From the NCBI GenBank assembly GCA_035438985.1, contig DAORJK010000003.1, forward strand, positions 248,001 to 312,000: DNA of 64,000 nucleotides, read 5' to 3'. Numbering within the stretch: the stretch's first letter is position 1; each line of letters opens with the position of its first letter. The position numbers and the translations under genes were made by a program. Shown here piece by piece: positions 1 through 9,297 of the stretch. Below the pieces are notes generated by a model. That model had not been told where the DNA came from and did not search any database. It saw only the letters and a list, made by a program, of their open reading frames with translations. The DNA comes from UBA4408 sp002389785. Its GTDB lineage: Bacteria > Bacteroidota > Bacteroidia > UBA4408.

Positions 1-1858
1 CAAGAACGAAGGGCAAGCTTCCTCTTTTAATACCAAAATTAATTTGATTCACGAAATTGGATGAATCAATTTTAACCGTCAGGGTATCCTTCGTATATAG
101 TAGTATTCCGCCATTATAACTCGGGCGGCAATTTACTATTGATAAGGAGTCGATTGGTTTAAACACACCTTTAGCTTCCATTGGTTTTAGTTTGCGATAC
201 AGGCACCATTGCGGGAAAGCGTATTCTGTAACATCGTAAAAAAGTCGCACCGGAGCATATCCATTTTGCGACATAAGTGCAGCATAGGGCACCGAATTGT
301 GGCTGATAGCCCATTGTGGATGATGTGATTTAAACAACTGTTCGGGATCTATTTGAAAGCTTGCTGCGAATTTGGAGTTTAGGCCCGACATATCGATAAC
401 ATAGCCTTTAACATGTCGCACCGGAAGACCGTGGTTTGACATGATGCTATCGTTTTTTCCAACCATAGTACCTACGTATTTTCCAATTTCAAGCCTTTCG
501 CGTTCTACTCTTTCGAGGTAAGTCTCCATCCAATATTTCCCACCCAATAAGTCTACGCCAGTCCAACTTAAAAAAAAACAAAGCGAAATCAAAGCCGTTG
601 ATATACGAACTGGTGAATATCGAATAAATTGAATAAAGAAATTAGCGCTTACTACTAATTGAGTAAGTAATAATAAATCAGGTAGCACATAATACCAGGT
701 CATTTGTTCGCCTGGATTATAAAAATAAAAAAGCACCATTACGGCAATAAAAGACATACCAAAAACAAGAGGCTTAAATGAAACCTTTTTATGCTTAAGC
801 AACGCGAAAGTAAGATGGGCTAAAAACAAAGCGCCAAATATCCTAAAAACCAATTGAACTCTGCCCGCTTGCAAATAGTATTTTAAAAAAGGAAACCAAT
901 AATCAGATGGGTGAAAGTGTAAGAATATTTTTGAGTAGGCCGATTGAGGCAGCGGACTTCCAAACACCACTGTTGCAAATAGAACCCAAATAAGAATTGG
1001 TAAAACGGCAAAATAACAAAACTCACGAATGGAATTATTTCTAAAGTTAATTGGCGAAAAGTTGCTTCTATTGGTAATAATGAAAGTTAATCCAATAACA
1101 AAAACGACAGGCACTGCATCGAGTTTGGATATAACGGAAATCGCTAAAAGCAACCACATCCATCTTGATTTGTTTTGTAGGAAAAGCAAAATAGCAAGCA
1201 AAACTATCGAAACATGAAAAGGAGATTCCATGCCTGATTTTGCTACATTTAAAAACATTTTGCTGCTAAAAATAATTGCAAACCAAAGTACCAGCACAAG
1301 TGCATTTTCTTTGACTAATTCACGAAGTATTTTAAGGAGTAAAAAGCTTACAGCAACTACACCCAAAAAGCTGGTAAAATGGATGCTTTGCTCGGGAGTT
1401 AATACATGTAACCAACACCACAAACCAGTGAATATTCCAAATGTAAAACTGCTAATGCCAAAAACCGGGGGGTCACTTTTATTATAGTGATAAAAAAAAC
1501 CTTCCCAAAAATTGTCAAGATAGCGCAGTGTAAACGCTGAATCATCAAACATATAAGGCGAATAGTTTTCAAAAACGATAGAGGCAAATAAAAGTGAAAG
1601 TCCAAAATAGACGAGCTGATAATTGGGCCTAATAAATTTTGGGAAAAAAGAAATTTGATCTCCATTTGTTAAATAATTCCAACTCCCCGATAGCACAGTA
1701 ATTGCAACAATTGAGCATAGCGCTAAAATAAATGCTGTAATGTTGTTGTCGCTTATTAGATCCTGATTGATGTAAATCCAAAAGGATGCACCCGCTGAGG
1801 CAAGCAATATAATTATGGAAAAAATATGATAGTGCTTTTTTGAGCGTTCGAATTTCAC
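1..1858 (-). CDS. Polytopic membrane protein, putative glycosyltransferase (C-terminus cut by window edge)
   Basis: The minus-strand frame is open from a GTG at 1858 to the left edge, giving about 619 residues with no stop; an in-frame stop lies just upstream at 1883-1885. The first two thirds are a series of hydrophobic segments separated by short loops, some containing Trp, His and Asp. The last ~150 residues are soluble and contain HGLPVRHVKGYVIDMSGLN and a conserved-looking WAISHNSVPYAAL stretch. This architecture (many membrane spans, then an extracytoplasmic tail) is typical of GT-C glycosyltransferases that use polyprenyl-linked sugars, but I recognise no specific family. It follows two lipoproteins on the same strand and sits in a glycan region. 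The start is inferred; no strong ribosome-binding site is visible. The short plus-strand frames here are shadows. Confidence 0.7.
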   Translation of the reverse strand, partial: MKFERSKKHYHIFSIIILLASAGASFWIYINQDLISDNNITAFILALCSIVAITVLSGSWNYLTNGDQISFFPKFIRPNYQLVYFGLSLLFASIVFENYSPYMFDDSAFTLRYLDNFWEGFFYHYNKSDPPVFGISSFTFGIFTGLWCWLHVLTPEQSIHFTSFLGVVAVSFLLLKILRELVKENALVLVLWFAIIFSSKMFLNVAKSGMESPFHVSIVLLAILLFLQNKSRWMWLLLAISVISKLDAVPVVFVIGLTFIITNRSNFSPINFRNNSIREFCYFAVLPILIWVLFATVVFGSPLPQSAYSKIFLHFHPSDYWFPFLKYYLQAGRVQLVFRIFGALFLAHLTFALLKHKKVSFKPLVFGMSFIAVMVLFYFYNPGEQMTWYYVLPDLLLLTQLVVSANFFIQFIRYSPVRISTALISLCFFLSWTGVDLLGGKYWMETYLERVERERLEIGKYVGTMVGKNDSIMSNHGLPVRHVKGYVIDMSGLNSKFAASFQIDPEQLFKSHHPQWAISHNSVPYAALMSQNGYAPVRLFYDVTEYAFPQWCLYRKLKPMEAKGVFKPIDSLSIVNCRPSYNGGILLYTKDTLTVKIDSSNFVNQINFGIKRGSLPFVL

Positions 1859-1875
1859 AGTAGAATGGGTGTAAT

Positions 1876-2400
1876 TTATTCGCTAAAAATAACTTCAACG
1901 TCATCACCATAAACAGGAATGGTGCCTTTATTCCACATAAAAACCTTCACCATGTTTTCAGGATTTGCAGCGTCTTTTGGTATTTCTGTCTCAATAACAG
2001 TTTTTGTCCAAGTACTTTCTGATTTTATGAAATCTACAAATGGACGGGCAATCCATAATTTATTTTCTCCATTTGCATTCATAATTTGAACACAAAAAGC
2101 CCCGTTGCTATTTTTTTCCATTGTGTAGCACCATATGGAAGCCCTTATTTTTTTGATAGGTTTATCACTAATTTCCTTCAATTTTCTAGTAAGCCCCGGG
2201 CTATAATCTAATTGTGCATTGGTTAGCATGGAATAATTTCCGGAATGACCTTTTATGTCGCTGGAAAGCGCAGGCATTCCAAACCACCCTGCAATTGATT
2301 CAAAATCCTGAAAGTAATGTAAGTTGTCTGCTTTATGTCGTCTAGTACAGTGAGTTAAAACTGATAAAATTAAAATCGTTAAGCTGAGTTTTTTTAGCAT
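1876..2400 (-). CDS. Lipoprotein with putative carbohydrate-binding-like (jelly-roll) domain
   Basis: A 174-residue protein with a lipoprotein signal (hydrophobic stretch then LSVLTHC, C18 as the predicted lipidated Cys), so anchored in a membrane. The mature part starts FQDFESIAGWFGMP and has the markers HSGNYSMLTN, IRASIWCY, FCVQIMNANGENKLWIARP and a closing VYGDDVEVIF. It is a tandem paralogue of the next upstream gene, which has AHSGAYSALTN, VKASVWCY, LCFELKNEANEVQLWVV and VYVDDFSFEVI at matching places. The alternating beta-strand pattern ending in a DD motif resembles jelly-roll carbohydrate-binding modules; this is inference. Its substrate is unknown. It lies between the paralogue (18 bp gap) and the partial membrane protein (17 bp gap), so all three are probably co-transcribed. 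Confidence 0.75.
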   Translation of the reverse strand: MLKKLSLTILILSVLTHCTRRHKADNLHYFQDFESIAGWFGMPALSSDIKGHSGNYSMLTNAQLDYSPGLTRKLKEISDKPIKKIRASIWCYTMEKNSNGAFCVQIMNANGENKLWIARPFVDFIKSESTWTKTVIETEIPKDAANPENMVKVFMWNKGTIPVYGDDVEVIFSE

Positions 2401-2418
2401 GATTTACCTGTATGTGAA

Positions 2419-2973
2419 TTAATAAGATCCTCTAATTACCTCAAATGAAAAGTCATCTACATAAACTTTTCCTTTGCCGGTGTTCCAAAAAAATACCCCA
2501 ATTTGATTATTAGGAGAAAATTTTTCTTTTGTAAAACTGGTTGTTAAATCGATACGGGTCCAAATAAACGGTTTAACCCCTGCATCTTTAAGTGATTTTA
2601 CTACCCAAAGTTGTACTTCGTTTGCCTCGTTCTTGAGCTCAAAACAAAGGCTTCCCTCATTGGAAATATCAGTACTATAACACCAAACAGAAGCCTTTAC
2701 TCGTTTCGGTTTATTTGCTTCAATTTCATAAAATTTTAATCTAAGGGTTGGACTAAATCTTTGTATTTCGTTGGTTAAAGCGCTGTAAGCTCCCGAATGA
2801 GCAATAATTTCAGCGGTAATAGTTGGAGGTACATCAAACCAACCCTTCAGTTCTTCAAAACTTTGATGGTAGTTGTAATTATCGAATTTGGGTTTTTGGG
2901 TGCAAGAAAAAAACAATAAACTCAAAATTATACCAAAGCCTATGTTCGATTTTTTGCTTAGCAAATTTATCAT
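2419..2973 (-). CDS. Lipoprotein, tandem paralogue with jelly-roll-like domain
   Basis: I place the start at the ATG at 2973 (184 residues), because the next 26 residues form a good lipoprotein signal ending LSLLFFSC. The longer frame to 3027 would put an odd extra hydrophobic segment in front. The mature part reads SFEELKGWFDVPP, then AHSGAYSALTN, VKASVWCY, a Phe/Leu-rich core and VYVDDFSFEVI at the end. It is clearly related to the downstream lipoprotein. A similar C-terminal pattern (RSRHSNKIGA ... LIDNLRYRIV) ends the 601-residue membrane protein upstream, which hints that the same binding fold is used both as a free lipoprotein and as a fused domain. The role is probably recognition or presentation of a glycan, but that is inferred only from context and fold pattern. 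Confidence 0.75.
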   Translation of the reverse strand: MINLLSKKSNIGFGIILSLLFFSCTQKPKFDNYNYHQSFEELKGWFDVPPTITAEIIAHSGAYSALTNEIQRFSPTLRLKFYEIEANKPKRVKASVWCYSTDISNEGSLCFELKNEANEVQLWVVKSLKDAGVKPFIWTRIDLTTSFTKEKFSPNNQIGVFFWNTGKGKVYVDDFSFEVIRGSY

Positions 2974-3059
2974 GATTATTAGAATGTTTTGAAAAATCTT
3001 TATTGCCACAAAAATAAAATATATCAATCCGTTATTGCTAGGTGTTTGTATCAGGTTAC

Positions 3060-3776
3060 TTAGTTGGCTTTAAACAAACCATATTTTAGTATACAGTATA
3101 TCGCTCTAAATCCGTCTTTCCATCCTATTTTTTTTCCCTCTTCATAGGTTCGTCCATAGTACGAAATACCAACTTCATAGATACGAATATTGGGAATTCG
3201 TGAAATTTTTGCCGTTACCTCCGGCTCAAAACCAAATCGCTTCTCATTCAACTGGACATTCTTAATAAGTTTTGCATCAAAGAGCTTATAACAGGTTTCC
3301 ATATCGGTTAGATTCAAATTGGTGAACATGTTTGAAAGCGCTGTCAAAAATTTATTTCCAATCGAATGCCAAAAAAACAATATTCGATGAGGTTTTCCGC
3401 CAATAAAACGACTTCCAAAAACAACGTCTGCTTTTGCTAATAATATGGGTTCAAATAAACTGGCGTATTCATCGGGGTTGTATTCTAAATCAGCGTCTTG
3501 TATGATGATGTAGTCTCCCACTGCTGCCCGAATACCGGAATGCAATGCGGCCCCTTTTCCTTGGTTTTTTTCATGTTTAATGTATTCAATAGACATGGTC
3601 GGGTTTTGGCTTTTATAATGTAATACAGCCTCTTCTGTGTTGTCTTTTGAACAATCATTAACAATAATAATTTCTCTATTAATCTCTTGCGGAAGCTTCG
3701 CCGATTTAATTCGATCGAGTATTAAGTGAATGGTTTTGCCTTCGTTATAGGCAGGGATAATAATGGACAAGAGCAT
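3060..3776 (-). CDS. GT2 glycosyltransferase, dolichyl/polyprenyl-phosphate mannosyltransferase-like
   Basis: A 238-residue GT-A glycosyltransferase of family 2, DPM1-like. It opens with LLSIIIPAYNEGKTI and has the nucleotide-binding IIIVNDCSKDNTEE, the metal-binding DADLEY motif near residue 95, and GSRFIGG. The family transfers mannose or glucose from a nucleotide sugar to a polyprenyl phosphate at the cytoplasmic membrane face. The product would feed GT-C enzymes such as the two polytopic proteins on this strand. There is no C-terminal membrane anchor, so it is the short soluble form. A TAGGTTTG sequence on the minus strand (3782-3789) is a Bacteroidota -7 match only 5 bp from the ATG, but no -33 element was found. 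It may instead be co-transcribed with the gene that ends at 3844. Confidence 0.9.
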   Translation of the reverse strand: MLLSIIIPAYNEGKTIHLILDRIKSAKLPQEINREIIIVNDCSKDNTEEAVLHYKSQNPTMSIEYIKHEKNQGKGAALHSGIRAAVGDYIIIQDADLEYNPDEYASLFEPILLAKADVVFGSRFIGGKPHRILFFWHSIGNKFLTALSNMFTNLNLTDMETCYKLFDAKLIKNVQLNEKRFGFEPEVTAKISRIPNIRIYEVGISYYGRTYEEGKKIGWKDGFRAIYCILKYGLFKAN

Positions 3777-3843
3777 GGGTACAAACCTAGTAAAATTAAT
3801 TAATTTGATTTAAACATAACCTCTGCTTTTGAATGTACTAGCA

Positions 3844-5649
3844 CTATTGTGGAAGAGTTTCTTTCACTATGCGGTATCTTAAATTGTCAATTAAACATTG
3901 GCCATCAAATGAACATGCTAAGATGCGTATTTCAGATTGGGCGTTTATTTCGTATCTGTCAATACGTTGCACATTACTCATATATGCCCAACCATCACTC
4001 AATGTGTCGAATTGATTGTAAATTGTTCCTTCCCATTTGGTTAGCTTGTTGTTTCTCATTATGGCTATAACCAATGCTGCCATACTTGCCTTTTTATTGG
4101 CCTTTGCCATACATTCTGCAATTACATAATAGGAATCATTGCTTCCAATTTTGGTGATTGGAATAGTCAATCCTATTGAGAAATTGTTTTTTGCACCAAT
4201 TTTATTAGAGTGCCTGCTTCTATAACCATTATCAACGATCCATTCATTCGGAAGGGCAAATTCAAATCCATCAATTCCCTCGTCCACTGTGGGTGCATCA
4301 ATACCTAGTCGATGAATTTTTTTTGTATTTATCGATTGCATATTGGTAGCAAAAAATAAATCCCAATAATCTTCTTTGGATACGTTTCCTATACTGTTCA
4401 TCAAGCGGTTTGAATATTGAAAAGCCATTAATTGGTTTATAAAAATCAACGGAAATAATAGAATTAACCCTAAAAATCGAACAAGCTTTGTGCTTTTGCT
4501 ATAAAAGTACATTAGTGCACAAATAACTAAGGGATAAATGTCAATGAACGGGCGATTTCCAAACCCACCTCCATATGTCCAACACCACCATGAAGCTGCA
4601 ATGTATAAAAAAACACCTAGGGTAATAAAAAGAATTGTTTTTTTAAACCAATCCCTTCCGGCAAACAATATAAATATAAGCGCCACCAAAATCAAGGGCG
4701 TGTAAACAAACAATCCTTTGCGATAACTAAACAGTATGTTGAATATTTCCGGATCTTCAAAATCAAATGTCTCACCAGGGTAAGCCATTATAAAAAAGTC
4801 ACCTGTTTGCACAAAATAAAAAATTCCCTGTATTGAAAGCATGCACAAAAAGGCAATTATAAACAGCAATAGCCCAAATGGCTTTTGAATAATTATTTTT
4901 TTAATAAACTGAAAAAAAACCGTGAATGACTCAAAGAAAAAAGGTACAAAAAGTACAACAACAATGTTAGGCGGCCTTATTATTGTGATTAATCCAAGCG
5001 AAAGCCCCAAAAACAAAAGCCATTTATTGCTTAAATCAGAAATTACGTTTGTAAGTACGTAAAAAAACAAACTAACAGCAAAAAAGGAATACAAGTGCGA
5101 CATCGAAGGCTCTTGTATGGTAAAGTGATATAGGTTGGTTCCAAAAAAGAAAACGAGCGCTAAAAGGAAACTAAATCTGTCAGTGGCTCCAAAAAAGCGT
5201 CCTATTTGTATCAGTAAATAAATTGAAAGCAAAAAGTAAACAATGCTTGCAATGCTTATCAACATTAAAAAGGTATCGGTATAACCATTCATAGGTGTCC
5301 CTACTATAGCCGAAACTACCATTCCTGTTACGAAAAAGGGGGTAAGGCATAGTGCTGTCCCACAATAATATTTATTCACCCATTGATTATTAATGTAGGG
5401 TGTTAAATAGGGTTTGTGGATATCCTTTAATTTATTTTTAGGATTTTCAAAACATGCATAGGTAAGGTCATGATAAATAAGTGTGGCAGGTAAATAAAAA
5501 TAGTATCCTGTTCCATCATTCGACACCGTTGCTGTTAACCCATTTGTTCGCACGTTTAAAAATCGTTGATGGGTAAGTATTCCAAATAATAGTACAAAAA
5601 GCAAATAATACTTTTTGGTCCAGCAAAACTTTACAATGTTTTGAATCAT
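3844..5649 (-). CDS. Polytopic membrane protein, putative GT-C glycosyltransferase with C-terminal jelly-roll-like domain
   Basis: A 601-residue protein with about 11-12 membrane spans up to residue ~430, then a soluble domain of ~150 residues. Early loops contain GTGYYFYLPATLIYHDL and WVNKYYCGTALCLTPFF, which fit the extracytoplasmic loop of GT-C enzymes; a later loop has WWCWTYGGGFGNRPFIDIYPL. The C-terminal domain (GIDGFEFALPNEW ... LIDNLRYRIV) looks like the jelly-roll lipoproteins encoded just downstream. The family usually moves sugars from polyprenyl phosphates onto an acceptor outside the cytoplasmic membrane; the precise reaction here is unknown. It is the first gene of the minus-strand glycan group and has a candidate promoter at 5720-5752. 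The start ATG at 5649 gives a typical N-terminal membrane segment. Confidence 0.8.
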   Translation of the reverse strand: MIQNIVKFCWTKKYYLLFVLLFGILTHQRFLNVRTNGLTATVSNDGTGYYFYLPATLIYHDLTYACFENPKNKLKDIHKPYLTPYINNQWVNKYYCGTALCLTPFFVTGMVVSAIVGTPMNGYTDTFLMLISIASIVYFLLSIYLLIQIGRFFGATDRFSFLLALVFFFGTNLYHFTIQEPSMSHLYSFFAVSLFFYVLTNVISDLSNKWLLFLGLSLGLITIIRPPNIVVVLFVPFFFESFTVFFQFIKKIIIQKPFGLLLFIIAFLCMLSIQGIFYFVQTGDFFIMAYPGETFDFEDPEIFNILFSYRKGLFVYTPLILVALIFILFAGRDWFKKTILFITLGVFLYIAASWWCWTYGGGFGNRPFIDIYPLVICALMYFYSKSTKLVRFLGLILLFPLIFINQLMAFQYSNRLMNSIGNVSKEDYWDLFFATNMQSINTKKIHRLGIDAPTVDEGIDGFEFALPNEWIVDNGYRSRHSNKIGAKNNFSIGLTIPITKIGSNDSYYVIAECMAKANKKASMAALVIAIMRNNKLTKWEGTIYNQFDTLSDGWAYMSNVQRIDRYEINAQSEIRILACSFDGQCLIDNLRYRIVKETLPQ

Positions 5650-5719
5650 TTTTACTTCTTACTGAATACTTTCATTTGCTATTGTCTAGATTGCGATGAT
5701 TCGTAATTCATTTTTTGTG

Positions 5720-5752
5720 CAAATGTAAAAAAAGCTGAGTCCCGATTAACAA
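5720..5752 (-). promoter_or_regulatory. Predicted Bacteroidota-type promoter for the minus-strand glycan genes
   Basis: Read on the minus strand there is TACATTTG (5727 to 5720), an exact match to the -7 consensus TAnnTTTG. A TTG at 5752-5750 lies 22 bp upstream. The leader to the ATG at 5649 would be about 65 nt. The spacing is at the long end for the group, so support is moderate. Confidence 0.4.
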
Positions 5753-5778
5753 AAGTTTTTATCTCCTATTTTAATTTT

Positions 5779-5786
5779 TAGATTTG
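5779..5786 (+). promoter_or_regulatory. Predicted -7 element for the glycan acylation operon
   Basis: TAGATTTG matches the Bacteroidota -7 consensus TAnnTTTG and lies 33 bp before the ATG at 5820. No TTG was found at the usual -33 distance, so an activator or a relaxed -33 would be needed. It sits in the 170-bp divergent region shared with the minus-strand glycan genes. Confidence 0.35.
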
Positions 5787-5819
5787 CAAAAACATAGATA
5801 ACCTAATATAATTGCATTA

Positions 5820-7865
5820 ATGATACAACAACAGTTGAAATGGGAGGCCTTTCTCTTTCTACTATTTCTGCTCGTTGTTTGCTCTTCTTGTTCAAATCAA
5901 CACTCGTTTGTTGTAAGTGATGTTCAGTTTTTAACCAATTATTCTTCGTACAAAGACCAAGACACACTTGCTATTCAAGTGGATCTTCAGGACGCCGTTT
6001 TAAATGGTATTGAAATACCAACGGTGCGACAAACAAAAAATGGATTTTTCAACTTTAAATTCACAATTAAAAACACCTCTTCTTTTCCTCAGCGTTTTTA
6101 TTATAAGATTTATTATCAAAACGAAAGCTATAAGTTTGAAGAAACCCAACGTTTTGCAGATGAAAATTTTTACGGCAGTTGGCTAGATGCAAATGTGACC
6201 TTTTTGCCAACAACCGAGCTGCTTCCCGGCGCTGAAGAATTGGTTGTAGATAGTTTTAAAATCGTTGGAAACCCTCGAAATGAATTAAGTTGCTTAGGTA
6301 ATGACCCGGCTAAATTTATTTTAAACACTCCATTTATTGAAAAAAAAAAGAACGATATACGCCGTATTCCTGAATGGATGGAACAGGTAAAGGAAAAGGC
6401 TAAAGCTAAAAAAATACCCTTAGATGAAGAGCTTTATCAAAATGCATTGTGGCTTATAAACGATGAAATGCAGCGCGAAAAAACTTACAACAATCGCTGG
6501 AAAAGAAATCCACGAATGGGTAATTATCGTATTGTATTAGTTATTACCGCAGGAAAAGATTTAGCAAAAATTCCATTTGCAGTTCAGAGCATAAACAGTA
6601 AAAATGATTCCGGAAAATTTGTTAACCCTTTTTCCTTTTTTATTCCAAAAAACACTATACAATTAACCGAAACTCAAATTGTCAACGCTCCTGTTTTGCA
6701 GGTTAAAACCCGTTTCGATTTTTCAAAAGGAATTTACGAAGATGTTTTTAAAATGGGGAAATCTGACTATTCAAAAACCGCCTATTGCAGCACATGCGGA
6801 GATGCTGACAGTCTTTACAAATATGCACAGTTTACACAGTATTTTCACTACGTAAATAAAGATTTTTTGTTGCGAAACATTCCAATTAAAGCCGATGTTG
6901 TTGCTCAAAATATTAGCCGAAACGATTATGCAAGCTGGTTAAAACAATATGATAAAAGCAATAAGCTTATTAAAAACTATGTTTGCACAACTGATTTTCC
7001 TTGCAAAACAATTAAAGTAGACCAACAAAACAAAAAATTGGTTTTAATAAATCCAGCCTCTCCGGAGGGAGAGTTCCGTAAGGAACATGTTGGAGTAAAT
7101 ACCCGAATTGGTTTTACTTATGGGAAATTTATCGCCAAATTAAAGTTTCCTAAACAACTCAGCAAAGACAATGTTTGGAATGGTCTTACAAATGCATTTT
7201 GGCTGCTGTTTCAAGGAGATGGCGAATGGAATAAACGCCGAATTTGTGAGGCTGATATTGGTTATATCGAAAAACACTTACCCGACGTTGAGTCTTCATT
7301 AAGTAAAAGTAAAAAATCCATTTGCTATTCAGAAATAGATTTTGAGTTAATAAAAGAAACACCTTATTGGCCAAAAACTTCCTACAAAAACAGCAATACA
7401 ACTTTTAAAACAGAAGATGGTACAGCCAACCAAAACATTATGGTGTGTTGCACCAATTGGGACATGGCTTGCCACATGCCAAAAAAGTTTGACATTGGTG
7501 CACGCAATGTTACGGTGGATGGAAACACCTATTTGTTTCACCGCTGGGATCATTTTTACAAAGCACTTACTGCAAAAATTCCCGTGGATCATGATGAAAT
7601 TTATGCGAATGACTATTATTATTTTGAAATTGAATGGCTGCCACAACGCATTGTTTGGAAAATTGGAAGCGAAAAAAACAAGCTAAAAACAATTTGTGTT
7701 ATGACCGATGAGTTTACCAGTATTCCCAACAATCAAATGGTGATGGTATTTACGCAAGAATGGCACAATCAGGAATGGTGGCCAACTGCTCCTTTTAAGC
7801 AAAATTTTATTCCCTATCCCGCCAAGGATATAGTTGGCGAAATATTAGATGTTGAAGTAGAGTAA
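5820..7865 (+). CDS. Lipoprotein with GH16-like domain, first gene of polysaccharide acylation operon
   Basis: A 681-residue protein with a hydrophobic signal and Cys at 21 and 24 (LVVCSSC), probably a lipoprotein. Residues ~30-290 are beta-rich and unrecognised, apart from a short W-x3-VK-x-KA module near residue 186 that recurs in the AlgX-like protein two genes on. Residues ~425-675 look like a laminarinase-type (GH16/concanavalin-like) domain: GFTYGKFIAKLKFP, WNGLTNAFWLLF, then EIDFE at 505-509, and WLPQRIVWKIG near 606. EIDFE fits the GH16 catalytic pattern E-[ILV]-D-x-E, with the two Glu as predicted nucleophile and acid/base. If active, it would cut or remodel the polymer made by the cluster; it could also be a binding-only relative. 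The stop is 1 bp before the next ATG, so translation is probably coupled. Confidence 0.75.
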   Translation: MIQQQLKWEAFLFLLFLLVVCSSCSNQHSFVVSDVQFLTNYSSYKDQDTLAIQVDLQDAVLNGIEIPTVRQTKNGFFNFKFTIKNTSSFPQRFYYKIYYQNESYKFEETQRFADENFYGSWLDANVTFLPTTELLPGAEELVVDSFKIVGNPRNELSCLGNDPAKFILNTPFIEKKKNDIRRIPEWMEQVKEKAKAKKIPLDEELYQNALWLINDEMQREKTYNNRWKRNPRMGNYRIVLVITAGKDLAKIPFAVQSINSKNDSGKFVNPFSFFIPKNTIQLTETQIVNAPVLQVKTRFDFSKGIYEDVFKMGKSDYSKTAYCSTCGDADSLYKYAQFTQYFHYVNKDFLLRNIPIKADVVAQNISRNDYASWLKQYDKSNKLIKNYVCTTDFPCKTIKVDQQNKKLVLINPASPEGEFRKEHVGVNTRIGFTYGKFIAKLKFPKQLSKDNVWNGLTNAFWLLFQGDGEWNKRRICEADIGYIEKHLPDVESSLSKSKKSICYSEIDFELIKETPYWPKTSYKNSNTTFKTEDGTANQNIMVCCTNWDMACHMPKKFDIGARNVTVDGNTYLFHRWDHFYKALTAKIPVDHDEIYANDYYYFEIEWLPQRIVWKIGSEKNKLKTICVMTDEFTSIPNNQMVMVFTQEWHNQEWWPTAPFKQNFIPYPAKDIVGEILDVEVE

Positions 7866-7866
7866 G

Positions 7867-9294
7867 ATGGTATTTAGCAGCGTAATTTTTCTTCTGTATT
7901 TTTTACCGGCATTTTTACTGCTCTACTTTATTACGCCTGCCAAACTCAAAAATCTGGTCATCCTTTTTAGCAGTATTTTCTTTTATGCTTGGGGTGCTCC
8001 GCTATTTATTTTTGTAATACTCGGCACAACTACACTCGACTTCTTTTTGGTTCGAATCATGCACCATTCTGCCGATGATAAAAAACGAAAGTTCTTTTTA
8101 GTGCTTTCTCTTTGTCTTAATTTGGGCTTACTTTTTTATTTTAAATATTGCAATTTTTTTGTTGATAATTTCAATGTGCTTTTGCATGTATTAGGCGTAA
8201 GCGGGGTGAAATGGACAGCGGTAGTATTGCCGATTGGTATCTCATTTTACACATTCGAGAGTTTAACTTACGCGATTGATGTATACAGACGTGTTCACAA
8301 ACCACTTTCTAATTTCTGGAATTATCAGATGTACATTATTTTGTTTCCAAAACTTATTGCCGGACCCATTGTTCGATACCACGAAATATCGGATCAGGTA
8401 AGCGATCGTTCTGCCAATTATACCATTGATAATATACTCGCCGGCTTTTATCGTTTTTGTATTGGCTTGGGAAAAAAGGTATTTATAGCAAATGTGATGG
8501 CCGCAAAAGCCGACCTTGTTTTTTCGTCAGACCTTGCAACAATCACCGCCGGAACAGCTTGGTTGGGGGCACTCGCTTATACTTTTCAAATTTATTTTGA
8601 CTTTTCAGGATACTCCGATATGGCCATTGGTTTGGGAAAGATGATGGGTTTTAAATTTCCTGAAAATTTTAACAATCCTTACACCTCACAAAGCATAACC
8701 GAGTTTTGGCGACGCTGGCATATGACATTGGGCAACTGGATGCGCAACTATTTGTACATTCCCTTGGGTGGTAGTAAAGTTGAATCCAAGTCTCGTTTGT
8801 ATTTTAATTTGTGGTTTGTGTTTTTGGCCTCCGGGTTTTGGCACGGTGCTGCTTGGACTTTTATAATCTGGGGTATTTATCATGGCATTTGGCTGGTGCT
8901 CGAACGTGCCTTTTTGCTTAAAATCTATCAAAAAATTGGGCCAATTGCCTCTACCCTTTTGTGTTTTGTTTTGGTGCTAATTGGTTGGGTTTTCTTTAGA
9001 GCCGATTCTTTTTCATTCGCACTTGGAATGGTAAAAAAAATGGGCAACTTTAATTTCTACATCGATGGGGCATTGCTCGATACACAGTTTTTGTTTTTTG
9101 CTGCACTGGCAATTCTCTTTTCTTTTTTTACAGCATTTTCTACGGGTCAAAAAATTCAGCAAAAAGTGTATTCCAGCAGTTTTAGTATTTTAGGAAATGT
9201 AGGCATGACAAGCGCATCGCTACTTTTGTTTACACTTTGCGTTGCAGCAATTACCTCAAGTAACTTTAATCCTTTTATTTATTTCAGATTCTAG
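7867..9294 (+). CDS. MBOAT family O-acyltransferase (AlgI-like), copy 1
   Basis: A 475-residue polytopic protein of the membrane-bound O-acyltransferase family. It has LPIGISFYTFE, PKLIAGPIVRYHE, FDFSGYSDMAIGLGKMMGF, FWRRWHMTLGNWMRNYLYIPLGG with the invariant His at 285, and SGFWHGAAW with the second conserved His at 326. In alginate and related systems AlgI passes acetyl groups across the cytoplasmic membrane to a periplasmic SGNH partner. Such a partner is encoded 3 bp downstream. It is strongly similar along its whole length to copy 2 at 10930. The ATG is 1 bp after the stop of the lipoprotein gene, so this is an internal operon gene. The acyl group (acetate or other) cannot be read from sequence. 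Confidence 0.93.
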   Translation: MVFSSVIFLLYFLPAFLLLYFITPAKLKNLVILFSSIFFYAWGAPLFIFVILGTTTLDFFLVRIMHHSADDKKRKFFLVLSLCLNLGLLFYFKYCNFFVDNFNVLLHVLGVSGVKWTAVVLPIGISFYTFESLTYAIDVYRRVHKPLSNFWNYQMYIILFPKLIAGPIVRYHEISDQVSDRSANYTIDNILAGFYRFCIGLGKKVFIANVMAAKADLVFSSDLATITAGTAWLGALAYTFQIYFDFSGYSDMAIGLGKMMGFKFPENFNNPYTSQSITEFWRRWHMTLGNWMRNYLYIPLGGSKVESKSRLYFNLWFVFLASGFWHGAAWTFIIWGIYHGIWLVLERAFLLKIYQKIGPIASTLLCFVLVLIGWVFFRADSFSFALGMVKKMGNFNFYIDGALLDTQFLFFAALAILFSFFTAFSTGQKIQQKVYSSSFSILGNVGMTSASLLLFTLCVAAITSSNFNPFIYFRF

Positions 9295-9297
9295 AAA

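Noticed and set aside
1029..1910. Several short frames on both strands between 1 and 1.9 kb.
   Set aside because: One long minus-strand frame from 1858 to the left edge explains the region; the others are in wrong frames or overlap it.
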